Shown here in pieces: positions 45,410-54,849 of a stretch of 64,000 nt of DNA. Both the position numbers and the translations under genes were made by a program. The notes below the pieces were generated by a model. That model saw nothing but the letters and a program-made list of their open reading frames with translations, searched no databases and had not been told where the DNA came from. This DNA is from Tyzzerella sp. An114 (GTDB taxonomy: Bacteria; Bacillota; Clostridia; Lachnospirales; Anaerotignaceae): contig NZ_NFLT01000011.1 of NCBI RefSeq assembly GCF_002161055.1, positions 1 through 64,000 of the forward strand. The letters are read 5' to 3'. Position 1 is the first letter of the stretch, and each line of letters opens with the position of its first letter.

Positions 45410-46846
45410 ATGTATGATGTAATTATAATCGGAGGCGGTGTGTCCGGAGCAGCCTCAGCAAGAGAATTATCACGTTATAAAGTAAAAGCTTGTGTAATAG
45501 AAAAAGAAGAAGATGTATGTTGTGGAACATCTAAGGCTAACAGTGCAATAGCCCATGCCGGATATGATGCTGAACCGGGTTCTCTCATGGCGAAACTTAA
45601 TGTTCGTGGAAATGAAATGATGGAACAACTTTCAAAGGACTTAGATTTTCCTTTTAAGAGAAATGGCTCATTAGTTGTATGTCTCAATGAAAAGGATATG
45701 CCTAGTTTACAGGAGTTATATAAAAAAGGTTTAGCTAATGGGGTAAAAGGCTTACGTATATTAACTAAAGAAGAAGTTAAAGAAATGGAACCTAATATTG
45801 TTGATAATATGTATGCTGCTTTATACGCACCTAGTGCCGGAATAGTATGTCCTTTTAACTTAAATATTGCTCTTGCTGAAAATGCCAATGCAAATGGTAT
45901 TGAGTTTAAGTTTAATACAGAGGTATTAGATATTAAAAAAATTGATGAAGGTTTTGAACTTTATACAAATAATGGAGTAATAAAAACAAAATATGTTGTA
46001 AATGCAGCTGGTGTATATGCTGATAAATTCCATAATATGGTTAGCGAAAATAAAATCCATATTACAGCAAGAAAAGGAGAATATTGCTTATTAGATAAGA
46101 GTGCAGGAGAACACGTTTCAAGTACTATTTTTACACTTCCAAATGAATTTGGAAAAGGTGTACTTGTAGCACCTACTGTTCATGGAAATCTTCTTGTAGG
46201 TCCAACAGCTGATGATATAGAAAATAAAGAGGGAACTAATACAACAAGAGAAGGACTTGACAAAGTTATAAGTCAGTCAGCTTTAAATGTAAATAATATA
46301 CCTATGAGACAAGTTATAACATCTTTTGCAGGACTTCGTGCTCATGAAGACGGTCATGAATTTATAATAGGTGAAGTTTCTGATGCAAAAGGATTCATTG
46401 ACTGTGCAGGTATAGAGTCTCCAGGACTTACAAGTTGTCCAGCCATAGGAGAGATGGTTGCAAATATTTTAAAAGAAAAACTTGGACTTGAAGAAAATCC
46501 TGATTTTGTAGGAACAAGAAAAGGCATTTTAAATCCAAACACATTGAGTAAAGAAGAAAGAATAGCTTTAATAAAAGAAAAACCAGAATATGGCAATATT
46601 ATATGTCGCTGTGAAATGATAACAGAAGGTGAAATTATTGACGCAATCCGTAGACCAATAGGAGCAAAATCATTAGATGGTGTCAAGAGAAGAACTAGAG
46701 CTGGCATGGGTAGATGTCAAGCAGGTTTCTGTTCTCCTAGAACAATGGAAATTTTATCCCGTGAGCTTGGTGTAAGTATGTTTGAAATTACAAAATCTGG
46801 TGGTAATTCTAAAATTGTTGTAGGAACTAATAAAGATACATTATAA
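45410..46846 (+). CDS. FAD-dependent glycerol-3-phosphate dehydrogenase-like protein with BFD domain
   Basis: A 478-aa oxidoreductase. The N-terminal FAD motif is IIGGGVSGAASARELSRY; the C-terminal part is a BFD-like 2Fe-2S domain with Cys399, Cys401, Cys436 and Cys441 (ICRCEM, then GRCQAGFC). This layout is close to the GlpA subunit of anaerobic glycerol-3-phosphate dehydrogenase. It likely oxidises glycerol-3-phosphate to dihydroxyacetone phosphate and passes electrons to the next two products. The position just after glpF supports this. Confidence 0.85.
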   Translation: MYDVIIIGGGVSGAASARELSRYKVKACVIEKEEDVCCGTSKANSAIAHAGYDAEPGSLMAKLNVRGNEMMEQLSKDLDFPFKRNGSLVVCLNEKDMPSLQELYKKGLANGVKGLRILTKEEVKEMEPNIVDNMYAALYAPSAGIVCPFNLNIALAENANANGIEFKFNTEVLDIKKIDEGFELYTNNGVIKTKYVVNAAGVYADKFHNMVSENKIHITARKGEYCLLDKSAGEHVSSTIFTLPNEFGKGVLVAPTVHGNLLVGPTADDIENKEGTNTTREGLDKVISQSALNVNNIPMRQVITSFAGLRAHEDGHEFIIGEVSDAKGFIDCAGIESPGLTSCPAIGEMVANILKEKLGLEENPDFVGTRKGILNPNTLSKEERIALIKEKPEYGNIICRCEMITEGEIIDAIRRPIGAKSLDGVKRRTRAGMGRCQAGFCSPRTMEILSRELGVSMFEITKSGGNSKIVVGTNKDTL

Positions 46847-46863
46847 AAGGGAGGCGTCAAAAT

Positions 46864-48132
46864 ATGAAATCTTATGATGTAGTTATAATTGGCGGTGGCC
46901 CAGCAGGTCTTGCCGCTGCTATTTCAAGCAAAAAAAATGGTATTGACAGTATTTTGATATTGGAAAGAGATAAGGAATTGGGAGGAATTCTCAATCAGTG
47001 TATACATAACGGGTTTGGTCTTCACACATTTAAAGAGGAACTTACAGGACCAGAATATGCAGCAAGATTCATTGAGCAAGTAAAAGAATTAAATATTGAA
47101 TATGAATTAAATACAATGGTTATGGACATAAGTCCTGATAAAGTTGTTACAGCTATGAACAGAACAGAGGGACTTTTTGAAATCAAAGCAAAAGCAATAG
47201 TTTTAGCTATGGGTTGTCGTGAAAGGTCAAGAGGAGCTTTAAATATACCAGGATATCGTCCAGCAGGTATTTTTTCTGCAGGAACAGCTCAAAGACTTGT
47301 AAACATAGAAGGATATATGCCAGGTAGAGAAGTTGTAATCCTTGGTTCAGGAGACATCGGTCTTATAATGGCAAGAAGAATGACTTTTGAAGGTGCTAAA
47401 GTAAAAGTTGTTGCAGAGCTTATGCCTTATTCTGGAGGTTTAAAGAGAAATATTGTACAGTGTCTTGATGACTATGGAATTCCTTTAAAACTCAGTCATA
47501 CAGTTTTAGATATAAAAGGAAAAAAAAGACTTGAAGGAATTACACTTGCTGAGGTAGACAGTAAAGGAAAACCTATACCAGGAACAGAGGAGTATTATTC
47601 TTGTGATACACTTCTTTTATCTGTTGGTCTTGTACCTGAAAATGAAATTTCAAGGGGAATGGGTGTAGAAATGAACCCTATCACATCAGGACCTAATGTA
47701 AATGAAAGTCTTGAAACAAGCATTGAAGGTGTATTTGCCTGTGGGAACGTTCTTCATGTTCATGATTTAGTTGACTTTGTTTCTGAGGAAGCTACAACAG
47801 CAGGAAAAAATGCTGCTATATATGTAAAGAATGGCAAAGAAAGAAAATCTGAAGGTCATGAAATTATGTTAAATCCAATAGATGGTGTTAGATATACAGT
47901 ACCTAAAAATATTAATGTTCAGCGTATGGATGATAGTATAACAGTTCGTTTCCGTGTAGGTGGTGTATATAAAAACTGTTATGTATCTGCATATTTTGAT
48001 GATGAAAGAGTTATAAGAAGAAAACGTCCTGTTGTTGCTCCAGGAGAGATGGAAGAAATAAAACTTACAAAAGAACAGCTTCTTAAATATCCTGACTTAA
48101 AGACTATAACTGTAAAAATAGAGGAGGCATAA
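46864..48132 (+). CDS. FAD/NAD(P)-dependent oxidoreductase (GlpB-like partner)
   Basis: A 422-aa pyridine-nucleotide-disulfide-type flavoprotein. The FAD loop is IIGGGPAGLAAAISSK, and a second nucleotide-binding loop lies around EVVILGSGDIGLIMARR. The CGNVLHVHDLVDFVS segment near residue 295 is typical of this clade. It follows the GlpA-like gene by 17 bp. In Firmicutes it commonly occurs together with the preceding flavoprotein and a DUF1667 protein, so a three-subunit dehydrogenase delivering electrons to NAD or a membrane carrier is likely. Confidence 0.85.
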   Translation: MKSYDVVIIGGGPAGLAAAISSKKNGIDSILILERDKELGGILNQCIHNGFGLHTFKEELTGPEYAARFIEQVKELNIEYELNTMVMDISPDKVVTAMNRTEGLFEIKAKAIVLAMGCRERSRGALNIPGYRPAGIFSAGTAQRLVNIEGYMPGREVVILGSGDIGLIMARRMTFEGAKVKVVAELMPYSGGLKRNIVQCLDDYGIPLKLSHTVLDIKGKKRLEGITLAEVDSKGKPIPGTEEYYSCDTLLLSVGLVPENEISRGMGVEMNPITSGPNVNESLETSIEGVFACGNVLHVHDLVDFVSEEATTAGKNAAIYVKNGKERKSEGHEIMLNPIDGVRYTVPKNINVQRMDDSITVRFRVGGVYKNCYVSAYFDDERVIRRKRPVVAPGEMEEIKLTKEQLLKYPDLKTITVKIEEA

Positions 48133-48136
48133 TACA

Positions 48137-48496
48137 ATGGAAGAAAGATATTTAACTTGTATAGGTTGTCCTATGGGATGTGCTCTTACTGTTACAATGA
48201 ATGGAAATGAAGTTGTAAGTGTAACAGGAAATACCTGTAAACGTGGTGATGATTACGCTAGAAAAGAAGTGACAAATCCAACAAGAATTGTTACTTCAAC
48301 TGTAAAAGTTTTAAATGGCAGTGCTGAGACAGTTTCTGTAAAAACAAAAGAGGATATTCCAAAAGGAAAAATATTTGAATGTGTAAAAGCTTTAAAAGGT
48401 GTTGAAGTTAAAGCACCAGTTCATATTGGTGATGTAATTTTATCAAATGTGGTTGATACTGGTGTTGACATTGTTGCAACAAAAGATGTAAATTAA
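48137..48496 (+). CDS. DUF1667 protein, probable iron-sulfur subunit
   Basis: A 119-aa protein with four cysteines at 8, 11, 15 and 34 (CIGCPMGCALTV, then GNTCKRGDDYA), spaced as for an iron-sulfur cluster, and a DUF1667 domain over its length. It starts 4 bp after the GlpB-like gene and ends the glycerol operon. It probably completes the glycerol-3-phosphate oxidising complex. The exact cluster type is inferred. Confidence 0.85.
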   Translation: MEERYLTCIGCPMGCALTVTMNGNEVVSVTGNTCKRGDDYARKEVTNPTRIVTSTVKVLNGSAETVSVKTKEDIPKGKIFECVKALKGVEVKAPVHIGDVILSNVVDTGVDIVATKDVN

Positions 48497-48521
48497 TAAT
48501 TTGTATATTTGTATAAGTAAG

Positions 48522-48555
48522 AAAGAGGATATTTTAAAAATATCCTCTTTTTTCA
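48522..48555 (+). terminator. Intrinsic terminator of glycerol operon
   Basis: AAAGAGGATATTTT pairs with AAAATATCCTCTTT, followed by a T-run. Confidence 0.85.
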
Positions 48556-48657
48556 TAAAATTTTATTTATGTTGTAAATACAACAGAATTTTTAAAAAAC
48601 TTAATATATAATATGACCATAGTTTGAAATAAACCTTAAAGAAAGGATTGATTATAT

Positions 48658-48999
48658 ATGAAATATATTAAAAATATAAATCATGAGTCAGTTGAAACTC
48701 TTTCAAGCCTTGTAAATATACAAAGTGGTCAAGTTGTTAGCCGTACTCTTGCACAGAATGAATATGTAAGTCTTACAGTTTTTGCCTTTGATAAAGGTGA
48801 AGAATTTGGAACTCATAAATCTGAAGGAGATGCTATGGTTACTGTTTTAGAGGGAAAAGGAAAATTTACTGTTGATGGAAAAGAATATATTTTAAATGCA
48901 GGAGAAACTCTTGTTATGCCAGCAGGAAAACCTCATTCTGTATATGGAGAGGAAGCCTTTAAAATGTTTCTTACAGTAGTATTTCCAGTTGAAAAATAA
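48658..48999 (+). CDS. Small cupin-domain protein
   Basis: A 113-aa single cupin. Metal-binding residues are seen in TVFAFDKGEEFGTHKSEGDAM and the C-terminal AGKPHSVYGEEAFKM. The 25-bp gap to hcp, on the same strand, makes an operon. Partner and substrate are unknown; such small cupins often accompany redox stress genes. Confidence 0.82.
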   Translation: MKYIKNINHESVETLSSLVNIQSGQVVSRTLAQNEYVSLTVFAFDKGEEFGTHKSEGDAMVTVLEGKGKFTVDGKEYILNAGETLVMPAGKPHSVYGEEAFKMFLTVVFPVEK

Positions 49000-49023
49000 T
49001 TATATATTAAGGAGAGAATTAAA

Positions 49024-50658
49024 ATGGAAAATAAAATGTTTTGTTACCAGTGTCAGGAAACAGCCGGATGTAAAGGCTGTACGATGTCAGGAGTTTGTGG
49101 AAAGAAACCTTTGACAGCAAAACTTCAAGATATGCTTATATATGTAACAAAAGGAATTTCAGAGATAACAACAGCTTTAAGAAATAAAAATAAAATTGTT
49201 CCACCATATATAAATAGAATTATAAGTGAAAATCTTTTTGTCACAATAACAAATGCAAATTTTGATGATGAAGTTATAAAATCTCGTATATATGACACAA
49301 TGAAAGAAAGTGCTAAACTTATAGAAAATTATAATATAACAGACACTTTTAAAGTTGGTGGATATATTTGTTCAAGTGATGATGAGATTATTGAAAAAGC
49401 TGAAAAAGTTGGTGTAATTTCAACAGAAAATGAAGATATAAGAAGTTTAAGAGAGATGATAGTATACGGATTAAAGGGAATGGCTGCATATTTAAAACAT
49501 GCAAATGCTCTTGGGAAAGATAGCGAAGATATAAACGCATTTTTACAAAGTACCCTTGCAAAAACTCTTGATGATACTTTGACAGTTGGTGAACTTACAG
49601 CTCTTGCTCTTGAAACAGGAAAGTATGGTGTTGATGTTATGGCACTTTTAGACAGTGCAAATACAGAAGCCTATGGAAATCCTGAAATAACAAAAGTAAA
49701 TATAGGTGTAAGAAATAATCCTGCAATACTTATATCAGGTCATGACCTTAAAGACCTTGAAATGCTCCTTGAACAGACAGAGGGAACAGGTGTTGATGTA
49801 TATACTCACTCCGAAATGCTTCCTGCTCATTATTATCCAAAATTTAAGAAATACAGTCATTTTGCAGGAAACTATGGAAATGCATGGTGGAAACAGAAAG
49901 AGGAATTTTTATCATTTAATGGTCCTATATTTTTAACAACAAACTGTCTTGTTCCTCCTCTTGATAGTTATAAAGACAGAGTTTATACAACAGGTGCAGT
50001 AGGTTTTACAGGCTGTAAACATATTGCTGGTAAAACAGGAGAACACAAAGATTTTTCAGAAATTATAGAACACGCTAAAAAATGTCCACCTCCAACAGAG
50101 ATTGAGACAGGTGAAATAATAGGTGGTTTTGCTCATAATCAGGTTTTAGCTCTTGCTGATAAGATTGTTGAAGCTGTAAAAAGTGGAGCTATTAAAAAAT
50201 TCGTTGTAATGGCAGGCTGTGATGGAAGAAGTAAATCAAGAGACTATTACACAGAGTTTGCAAAGGCACTCCCTAAAGATACAGTAATTCTCACAGCAGG
50301 CTGTGCTAAATATAAATACAATAAACTTGATTTAGGGGATATAGGAGGAATTCCTCGTGTTCTTGATGCAGGACAGTGTAATGACAGTTATTCTCTTGCT
50401 GTTATAGCCATGAAATTAAAAGAGGTGTTTGGTCTTGAAGATATAAATGACCTCCCTATAATATACAATATAGCATGGTATGAGCAGAAAGCTGTAATTA
50501 TTCTTTTAGCACTTCTTCATCTTGGTGTTAAAAATATACATCTTGGACCAACACTTCCAGCTTTCCTCTCTCCAAATGTTGCTGATGTTTTAGTTAAAAA
50601 CTTTGGAATAGCAGGCATAACAAATGTTGAAGATGATATAAAAATGTTTTTTGAATAA
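49024..50658 (+). CDS. hcp: Hybrid-cluster protein / hydroxylamine reductase
   Basis: A 544-aa class I Hcp. The N-terminal cluster pattern Cys7, Cys10, Cys19, Cys25 ([15 protein letters not shown] and GVCGK) has the class I spacing x2-x8-x5, and the hybrid-cluster ligands appear in [29 protein letters not shown] and the C-terminal part. Hcp reduces hydroxylamine in vitro and nitric oxide or S-nitrosylates proteins in vivo; a nitrosative-stress role is established for relatives. It follows the cupin gene by 24 bp. Confidence 0.95.
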   Translation: MENKMFCYQCQETAGCKGCTMSGVCGKKPLTAKLQDMLIYVTKGISEITTALRNKNKIVPPYINRIISENLFVTITNANFDDEVIKSRIYDTMKESAKLIENYNITDTFKVGGYICSSDDEIIEKAEKVGVISTENEDIRSLREMIVYGLKGMAAYLKHANALGKDSEDINAFLQSTLAKTLDDTLTVGELTALALETGKYGVDVMALLDSANTEAYGNPEITKVNIGVRNNPAILISGHDLKDLEMLLEQTEGTGVDVYTHSEMLPAHYYPKFKKYSHFAGNYGNAWWKQKEEFLSFNGPIFLTTNCLVPPLDSYKDRVYTTGAVGFTGCKHIAGKTGEHKDFSEIIEHAKKCPPPTEIETGEIIGGFAHNQVLALADKIVEAVKSGAIKKFVVMAGCDGRSKSRDYYTEFAKALPKDTVILTAGCAKYKYNKLDLGDIGGIPRVLDAGQCNDSYSLAVIAMKLKEVFGLEDINDLPIIYNIAWYEQKAVIILLALLHLGVKNIHLGPTLPAFLSPNVADVLVKNFGIAGITNVEDDIKMFFE

Positions 50659-50693
50659 TAAAAAATCCTATTTAAAATATTTATCTGAAATGC

Positions 50694-50736
50694 AAAAAAG
50701 GAAACTGTCTTTTTTAAAACAGTTTCCTTTTTTATT
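50694..50736. terminator. Bidirectional terminator, hcp / DUF4317
   Basis: AAAAAGGAAACTGT pairs with ACAGTTTCCTTTTT across a 10-nt loop between convergent genes. Confidence 0.85.
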
Positions 50737-51946
50737 ATATTTCTTTTGTTTCACCGTTTATACTTATAGTTTCATTTTCTTCAATAGGTATCATTACATA
50801 TTTTATGCCATTTATAACATCTGTTTTTACATCTTTTTTGTGAGCTGTCTTTATAACAAGACTGTTTTCTTTTTCTTCTGTTCTTATTTCCTCTAATTTT
50901 TTTGTAAGATTTACAACTTGATTTTGTAAAGCCTTTTCATTTCTTCTTTTTTCAGCTAAAGCAAGAGTTTTACTGTCAATGAGATTTTCAGCAAGAGGAG
51001 CTTTATCTCCAAATTCAGCTCTGTATATATTTTCTATTTTTTCGGCAGTTTCTTTTGGGATATCAATGTCACATACAATGTCAGCTATATTATCAGCTGT
51101 GAGAGTAATTTCTTCCTTATTATATATATTTGTGTTTTCTTCAACAACAGCATTTATACTTTCCTGTATCTCCATAAATATATCTTCTGTTTCTTCATCA
51201 TCGCCACCTAAAGCATGAGAAACTATATCTTTAAGCATATTTTTTTGTTGTGTTGAAGTTTTTTCCTCGTTACAGCCTAAAGCTGAAACCATAAAATCAG
51301 GTTTTGGGTCTTTAGGATTTTTTGTATAATACATTACAGAATGAATATCAGTAGAACGGTCAGAGAAAGCCGGAAAAATAAAACCTGTATCTGGCATACC
51401 TACAATTTTATCTCTAAATCTTGCTCCAATTCTGTTTTCACTTTCAATATAGCTTAAACCAGCTTTTGTGACATCAACAGGACATATAGCACATAATATG
51501 TAATCAAAAACAGTTTCAGACTCATCAAGAGCATTGTTATCTGTTGTTTTTGTTATAACATCATATGCATCCTTAAATAAAAGTATTAGATAATTTTTTT
51601 CTGTTTCATATGTATCAATTATTACATCATAAAACATATTTAATATATCATCATTTTTAAGTCCACTGTCTTTTAAAGCCATAAAAAGACCTCGTTTTCC
51701 CTCTGATGTTTCTTCAGATTGTTCGAACTTAAGTTCGAGAATATTATTACCAACTGTACCTGATAAAGTTTTCTTTGCAATATCAAGATATTTAAAAAGT
51801 TCTTCTTCCTCTAAATTTAAAAAAGTTTCAGAAAATGTCAAAACCTTGTTTTTATTGATATCTACATAACAACCACACATTTTTGTAAAAGTACATTTAT
51901 CTTTTTTTAATCGTCTTTTAAGTTCAAGTACATCTTTTTTTGTCAT
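50735..51946 (-). CDS. DUF4317 family protein
   Basis: A 403-aa cytoplasmic protein of the DUF4317 family, common in Lachnospiraceae and related Clostridia. It starts MTKKDVLELKRRLKKDKCTF and contains KMCGCYVD, LFKYLDIAKKTLSGT and CPVDVTKAGLSY. The C-terminal third is rich in charge and coiled-coil-like (LVNLTKKLEEIRTEEKE). Function is unknown. Transcribed alone with GGAGG before the ATG. Confidence 0.85.
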   Translation of the reverse strand: MTKKDVLELKRRLKKDKCTFTKMCGCYVDINKNKVLTFSETFLNLEEEELFKYLDIAKKTLSGTVGNNILELKFEQSEETSEGKRGLFMALKDSGLKNDDILNMFYDVIIDTYETEKNYLILLFKDAYDVITKTTDNNALDESETVFDYILCAICPVDVTKAGLSYIESENRIGARFRDKIVGMPDTGFIFPAFSDRSTDIHSVMYYTKNPKDPKPDFMVSALGCNEEKTSTQQKNMLKDIVSHALGGDDEETEDIFMEIQESINAVVEENTNIYNKEEITLTADNIADIVCDIDIPKETAEKIENIYRAEFGDKAPLAENLIDSKTLALAEKRRNEKALQNQVVNLTKKLEEIRTEEKENSLVIKTAHKKDVKTDVINGIKYVMIPIEENETISINGETKEI

Positions 51947-52095
51947 AAGTTTTTCCTCCTCGCTATTTGAATATTATAACGTATGTTCGTATTGTTTTCA
52001 ACAATTTTTAAAATACATATATTTTAAGATTTTTGTAAACTTATTAGTTATAATATATGGTAAAATAAATTTATATTATATTTAGGGGGGATAAT

Positions 52096-53514
52096 ATGGT
52101 TTTTTGCAGTATTGAGTTTGTAAGTTTCTTTTTACCTCTTTTATTTGCAATATATTTTGTTATACCTGAGAAATTAAGAGGAATAAGAAATTTTGTACTT
52201 CTCATATTCAGCATAATTTTCTATGGCTGGGGCGGACCTAAATTTATAATACTTATGGTTGTTTCAGTTCTTATAAATTATATATGTGGTATATTCGCTG
52301 GAAGAAGATTTAGAAAGGAAGCAAGAAAGGGAGCAGTATTTTTTGCGGTATTTTGCGGAATAGGGCTTTTATGTTACTTTAAATACAGCGGATTTATTGC
52401 AGAAATAATAAATTCTTTAGGGGTTGTTGTTCCTATTCCAGAAATAACATTGCCAATAGGTATATCATTTTATACTTTTCAGGGTTTAAGTTATGTTATA
52501 GATGTTTATAGAGGACAAGCTGAAGTTCAAAAAAATCCTTTAAGATTAGCTTTATATATTTCTCTTTTTCCACAGCTTGTAGCAGGACCTATTGTAAGAT
52601 ACTCAACTGTTGAAGGTGAGATTGGAAAAAGACATGAGAATGTAAAGGATTTCTCAGAGGGTGCAGTAAGATTTATGTTTGGATTTGCAAAAAAAATGCT
52701 TATTGCTAATGGAATGGGCAGTGTAGCTGATGGTATTTTTATACAGACATCAAGCCTTTCAGCTTCTCTTGCATGGGTTGGAGCTATTGCCTATACTTTT
52801 CAGATTTATTTTGATTTTTCAGCTTATTCAGATATGGCAATAGGTCTTGGAAAAATGTTTGGTTTTCATTTCTTAGAAAACTTTAATTATCCTTATATTT
52901 CAAAAACTGTAAATGAATTTTGGAGAAGGTGGCATATTTCACTTTCAACATGGTTTAGGGATTATGTCTATATTCCTTTAGGTGGAAATAGAAAAGGTGT
53001 AAAAAGAAATATTATAAATTTACTTGTTGTATGGTTTTTAACAGGACTTTGGCATGGAGCCAGTTGGAATTTTATATTTTGGGGATTATGGTTTTTTATA
53101 GTACTTATAGGAGAGAAGTATCTTTGGGGAGATAAACTTAAAAATCTTCCATCATTTGTTGGACACATATATACAATGTTTGTTGTTATAATAAGCTGGG
53201 TTCTTTTTAGATGTGTTACAATGTCAGAAACGGCTATGTTTATAAAAGCTATGTTTGGTGGAGGAAATGGACTTTGGAGCAATCAAACTTTGTATTGGCT
53301 TCTTCAATATAGATATGAATTTATAATAGCTTTCATATTCTCAATGCCTATAAAAAATATTATTCAGTTGGCATTTTTCAAGAGAAGGAAAAAAGCATTT
53401 TTCAGACTTGCTTTAAACTGGTGTCCTATTTTTATAGCTCTTGTATTATTTGCTATTTCATACATAGAGCTTGTTTCAGGTTCATTTAATCCTTTTATAT
53501 ATTTTAGATTTTAG
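52096..53514 (+). CDS. MBOAT-family O-acyltransferase (AlgI-like)
   Basis: A 472-aa polytopic membrane acyltransferase. The family histidine lies in TGLWHGASWNF, and the N-terminal block (FVSFFLPLLFAIYFVIPEK) plus LPIGISFYTFQGLSYVIDVYRG are typical of AlgI/DltB. It probably moves an acyl group across the membrane for O-acetylation of a surface polysaccharide. It is 12 bp upstream of a DHHW protein that should finish the transfer, so the two act together. Confidence 0.9.
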   Translation: MVFCSIEFVSFFLPLLFAIYFVIPEKLRGIRNFVLLIFSIIFYGWGGPKFIILMVVSVLINYICGIFAGRRFRKEARKGAVFFAVFCGIGLLCYFKYSGFIAEIINSLGVVVPIPEITLPIGISFYTFQGLSYVIDVYRGQAEVQKNPLRLALYISLFPQLVAGPIVRYSTVEGEIGKRHENVKDFSEGAVRFMFGFAKKMLIANGMGSVADGIFIQTSSLSASLAWVGAIAYTFQIYFDFSAYSDMAIGLGKMFGFHFLENFNYPYISKTVNEFWRRWHISLSTWFRDYVYIPLGGNRKGVKRNIINLLVVWFLTGLWHGASWNFIFWGLWFFIVLIGEKYLWGDKLKNLPSFVGHIYTMFVVIISWVLFRCVTMSETAMFIKAMFGGGNGLWSNQTLYWLLQYRYEFIIAFIFSMPIKNIIQLAFFKRRKKAFFRLALNWCPIFIALVLFAISYIELVSGSFNPFIYFRF

Positions 53515-53526
53515 GAGGCAGATTTT

Positions 53527-54723
53527 ATGAAAAAAGTTTCAAAACTATTCTGTATATGTGCCTTTGTATTTTTTATATCAATTACAGGAGTTGCAACGGT
53601 TTTTTCTGTAAAGTATGATTATTCTTTCTATGAGAATAGAAATCTTGCTCAGTTACCTAGATTTTCAAAGGAGTCATTTATATCAGGAGAGTATTTTGAG
53701 GGTTTAGGCAAGTATCTTGAAGACCAATGTGAGGCAAGAGAGGTTTTAATGAAAATAAATACATTTGTAAATATGAAAATATTGAAAAGACCTGTTGTTA
53801 ATGACATTGTTGTAAAAGATGATATTTTACTTCCTTTTAATAACTTTGAAGTTGTAGACCCTTTATATATTGAAAACAAATCAAAAATAAATGCTGATAA
53901 TGTATCGGCAGTAAGGGATATTGCAGAATCATATGGTGGTAAATATTATTATATAGCTGTACCATGTCAGTATGCATATTTTGAAGATAGATATCCCGAT
54001 TATTTGAATAATCGAAAAGAGTTTACAGATACAGAACTTGTTTATACTAAAAATCATATGGCAGAAAGACATATAAATTATATTGATATGGGTGTAGTAT
54101 TTGATAAAATGGGAAATCCGGAAAGTATGTGGTCAACAACAGACAACCATTATACAATGAGTGGAGCATATACTCTTTACACTACAATTATAAATGCTAT
54201 AAATAATACAACAGATTTTAATTTAAAACTTCCTACAAATATACGTTTTCAAAATATTGAAAATCCATATTTAGGTTCAAGAAATAGAAAACTTTTTGGA
54301 ATGTATGATACTGATGAGAAGTTATTATATGCAGATTTTGGAGAACCCTTAAGTCTTTCAAGAACTAATGATGGAAGATATTCTTCTCCTACTGTTTATA
54401 AAATGCCTGAAAATAAAAATGAATTTATAACTTATGATTTTTATATGGGTGGAGATGTAGGAGAAACTATAATAAAAACTGAAAGACCTGATTTGCCTTC
54501 TGTTTTAATATACGGTGACAGTTTTACAAATCCTTTAGAGTCTCTCATGTATTATAGTTTCAATGAAATGCGTTCCCTTGACCTTAGACACTATAACGAT
54601 AAAACTTTATCACAGTATATATTGGAATATAAGCCTGATATAGTCATATGTGTAAGAGATTATGAGTCAATGTTATTTGATGAAGGAAATGGAAGAGCTG
54701 TTGATAGAAAATATGATAAATAA
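53527..54723 (+). CDS. DHHW-family surface protein, polysaccharide O-acetylation partner
   Basis: A 398-aa protein with an N-terminal membrane anchor (LFCICAFVFFISITGVATVF) and an SGNH/AlgX-like extracellular domain. The catalytic-type segments are TTDNHYTMSGAY (Asp-His) and YGDSFTNPLESL (Gly-Asp-Ser). Such DHHW proteins are regularly encoded next to MBOAT acyltransferases and are thought to attach acetyl groups to extracellular polysaccharide. The gene follows the MBOAT gene by 12 bp with an AGGAGG ribosome site. Confidence 0.82.
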   Translation: MKKVSKLFCICAFVFFISITGVATVFSVKYDYSFYENRNLAQLPRFSKESFISGEYFEGLGKYLEDQCEAREVLMKINTFVNMKILKRPVVNDIVVKDDILLPFNNFEVVDPLYIENKSKINADNVSAVRDIAESYGGKYYYIAVPCQYAYFEDRYPDYLNNRKEFTDTELVYTKNHMAERHINYIDMGVVFDKMGNPESMWSTTDNHYTMSGAYTLYTTIINAINNTTDFNLKLPTNIRFQNIENPYLGSRNRKLFGMYDTDEKLLYADFGEPLSLSRTNDGRYSSPTVYKMPENKNEFITYDFYMGGDVGETIIKTERPDLPSVLIYGDSFTNPLESLMYYSFNEMRSLDLRHYNDKTLSQYILEYKPDIVICVRDYESMLFDEGNGRAVDRKYDK

Positions 54724-54727
54724 CTCT

Positions 54728-54765
54728 ATAAAAAGCATTGTTTTTATAACAATGCTTTTTATTTT
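54728..54765 (+). terminator. Intrinsic terminator of MBOAT/DHHW pair
   Basis: AAAAAGCATTGTT pairs with AACAATGCTTTTT across a 5-nt loop. Confidence 0.88.
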
Positions 54766-54849
54766 TGAATTGACATAATGTAGATAAAAGACATATAATT
54801 AAATAATGTAATATTATAGTTTTTTAAAGAAGTTTAAGGAAGGATTGTT

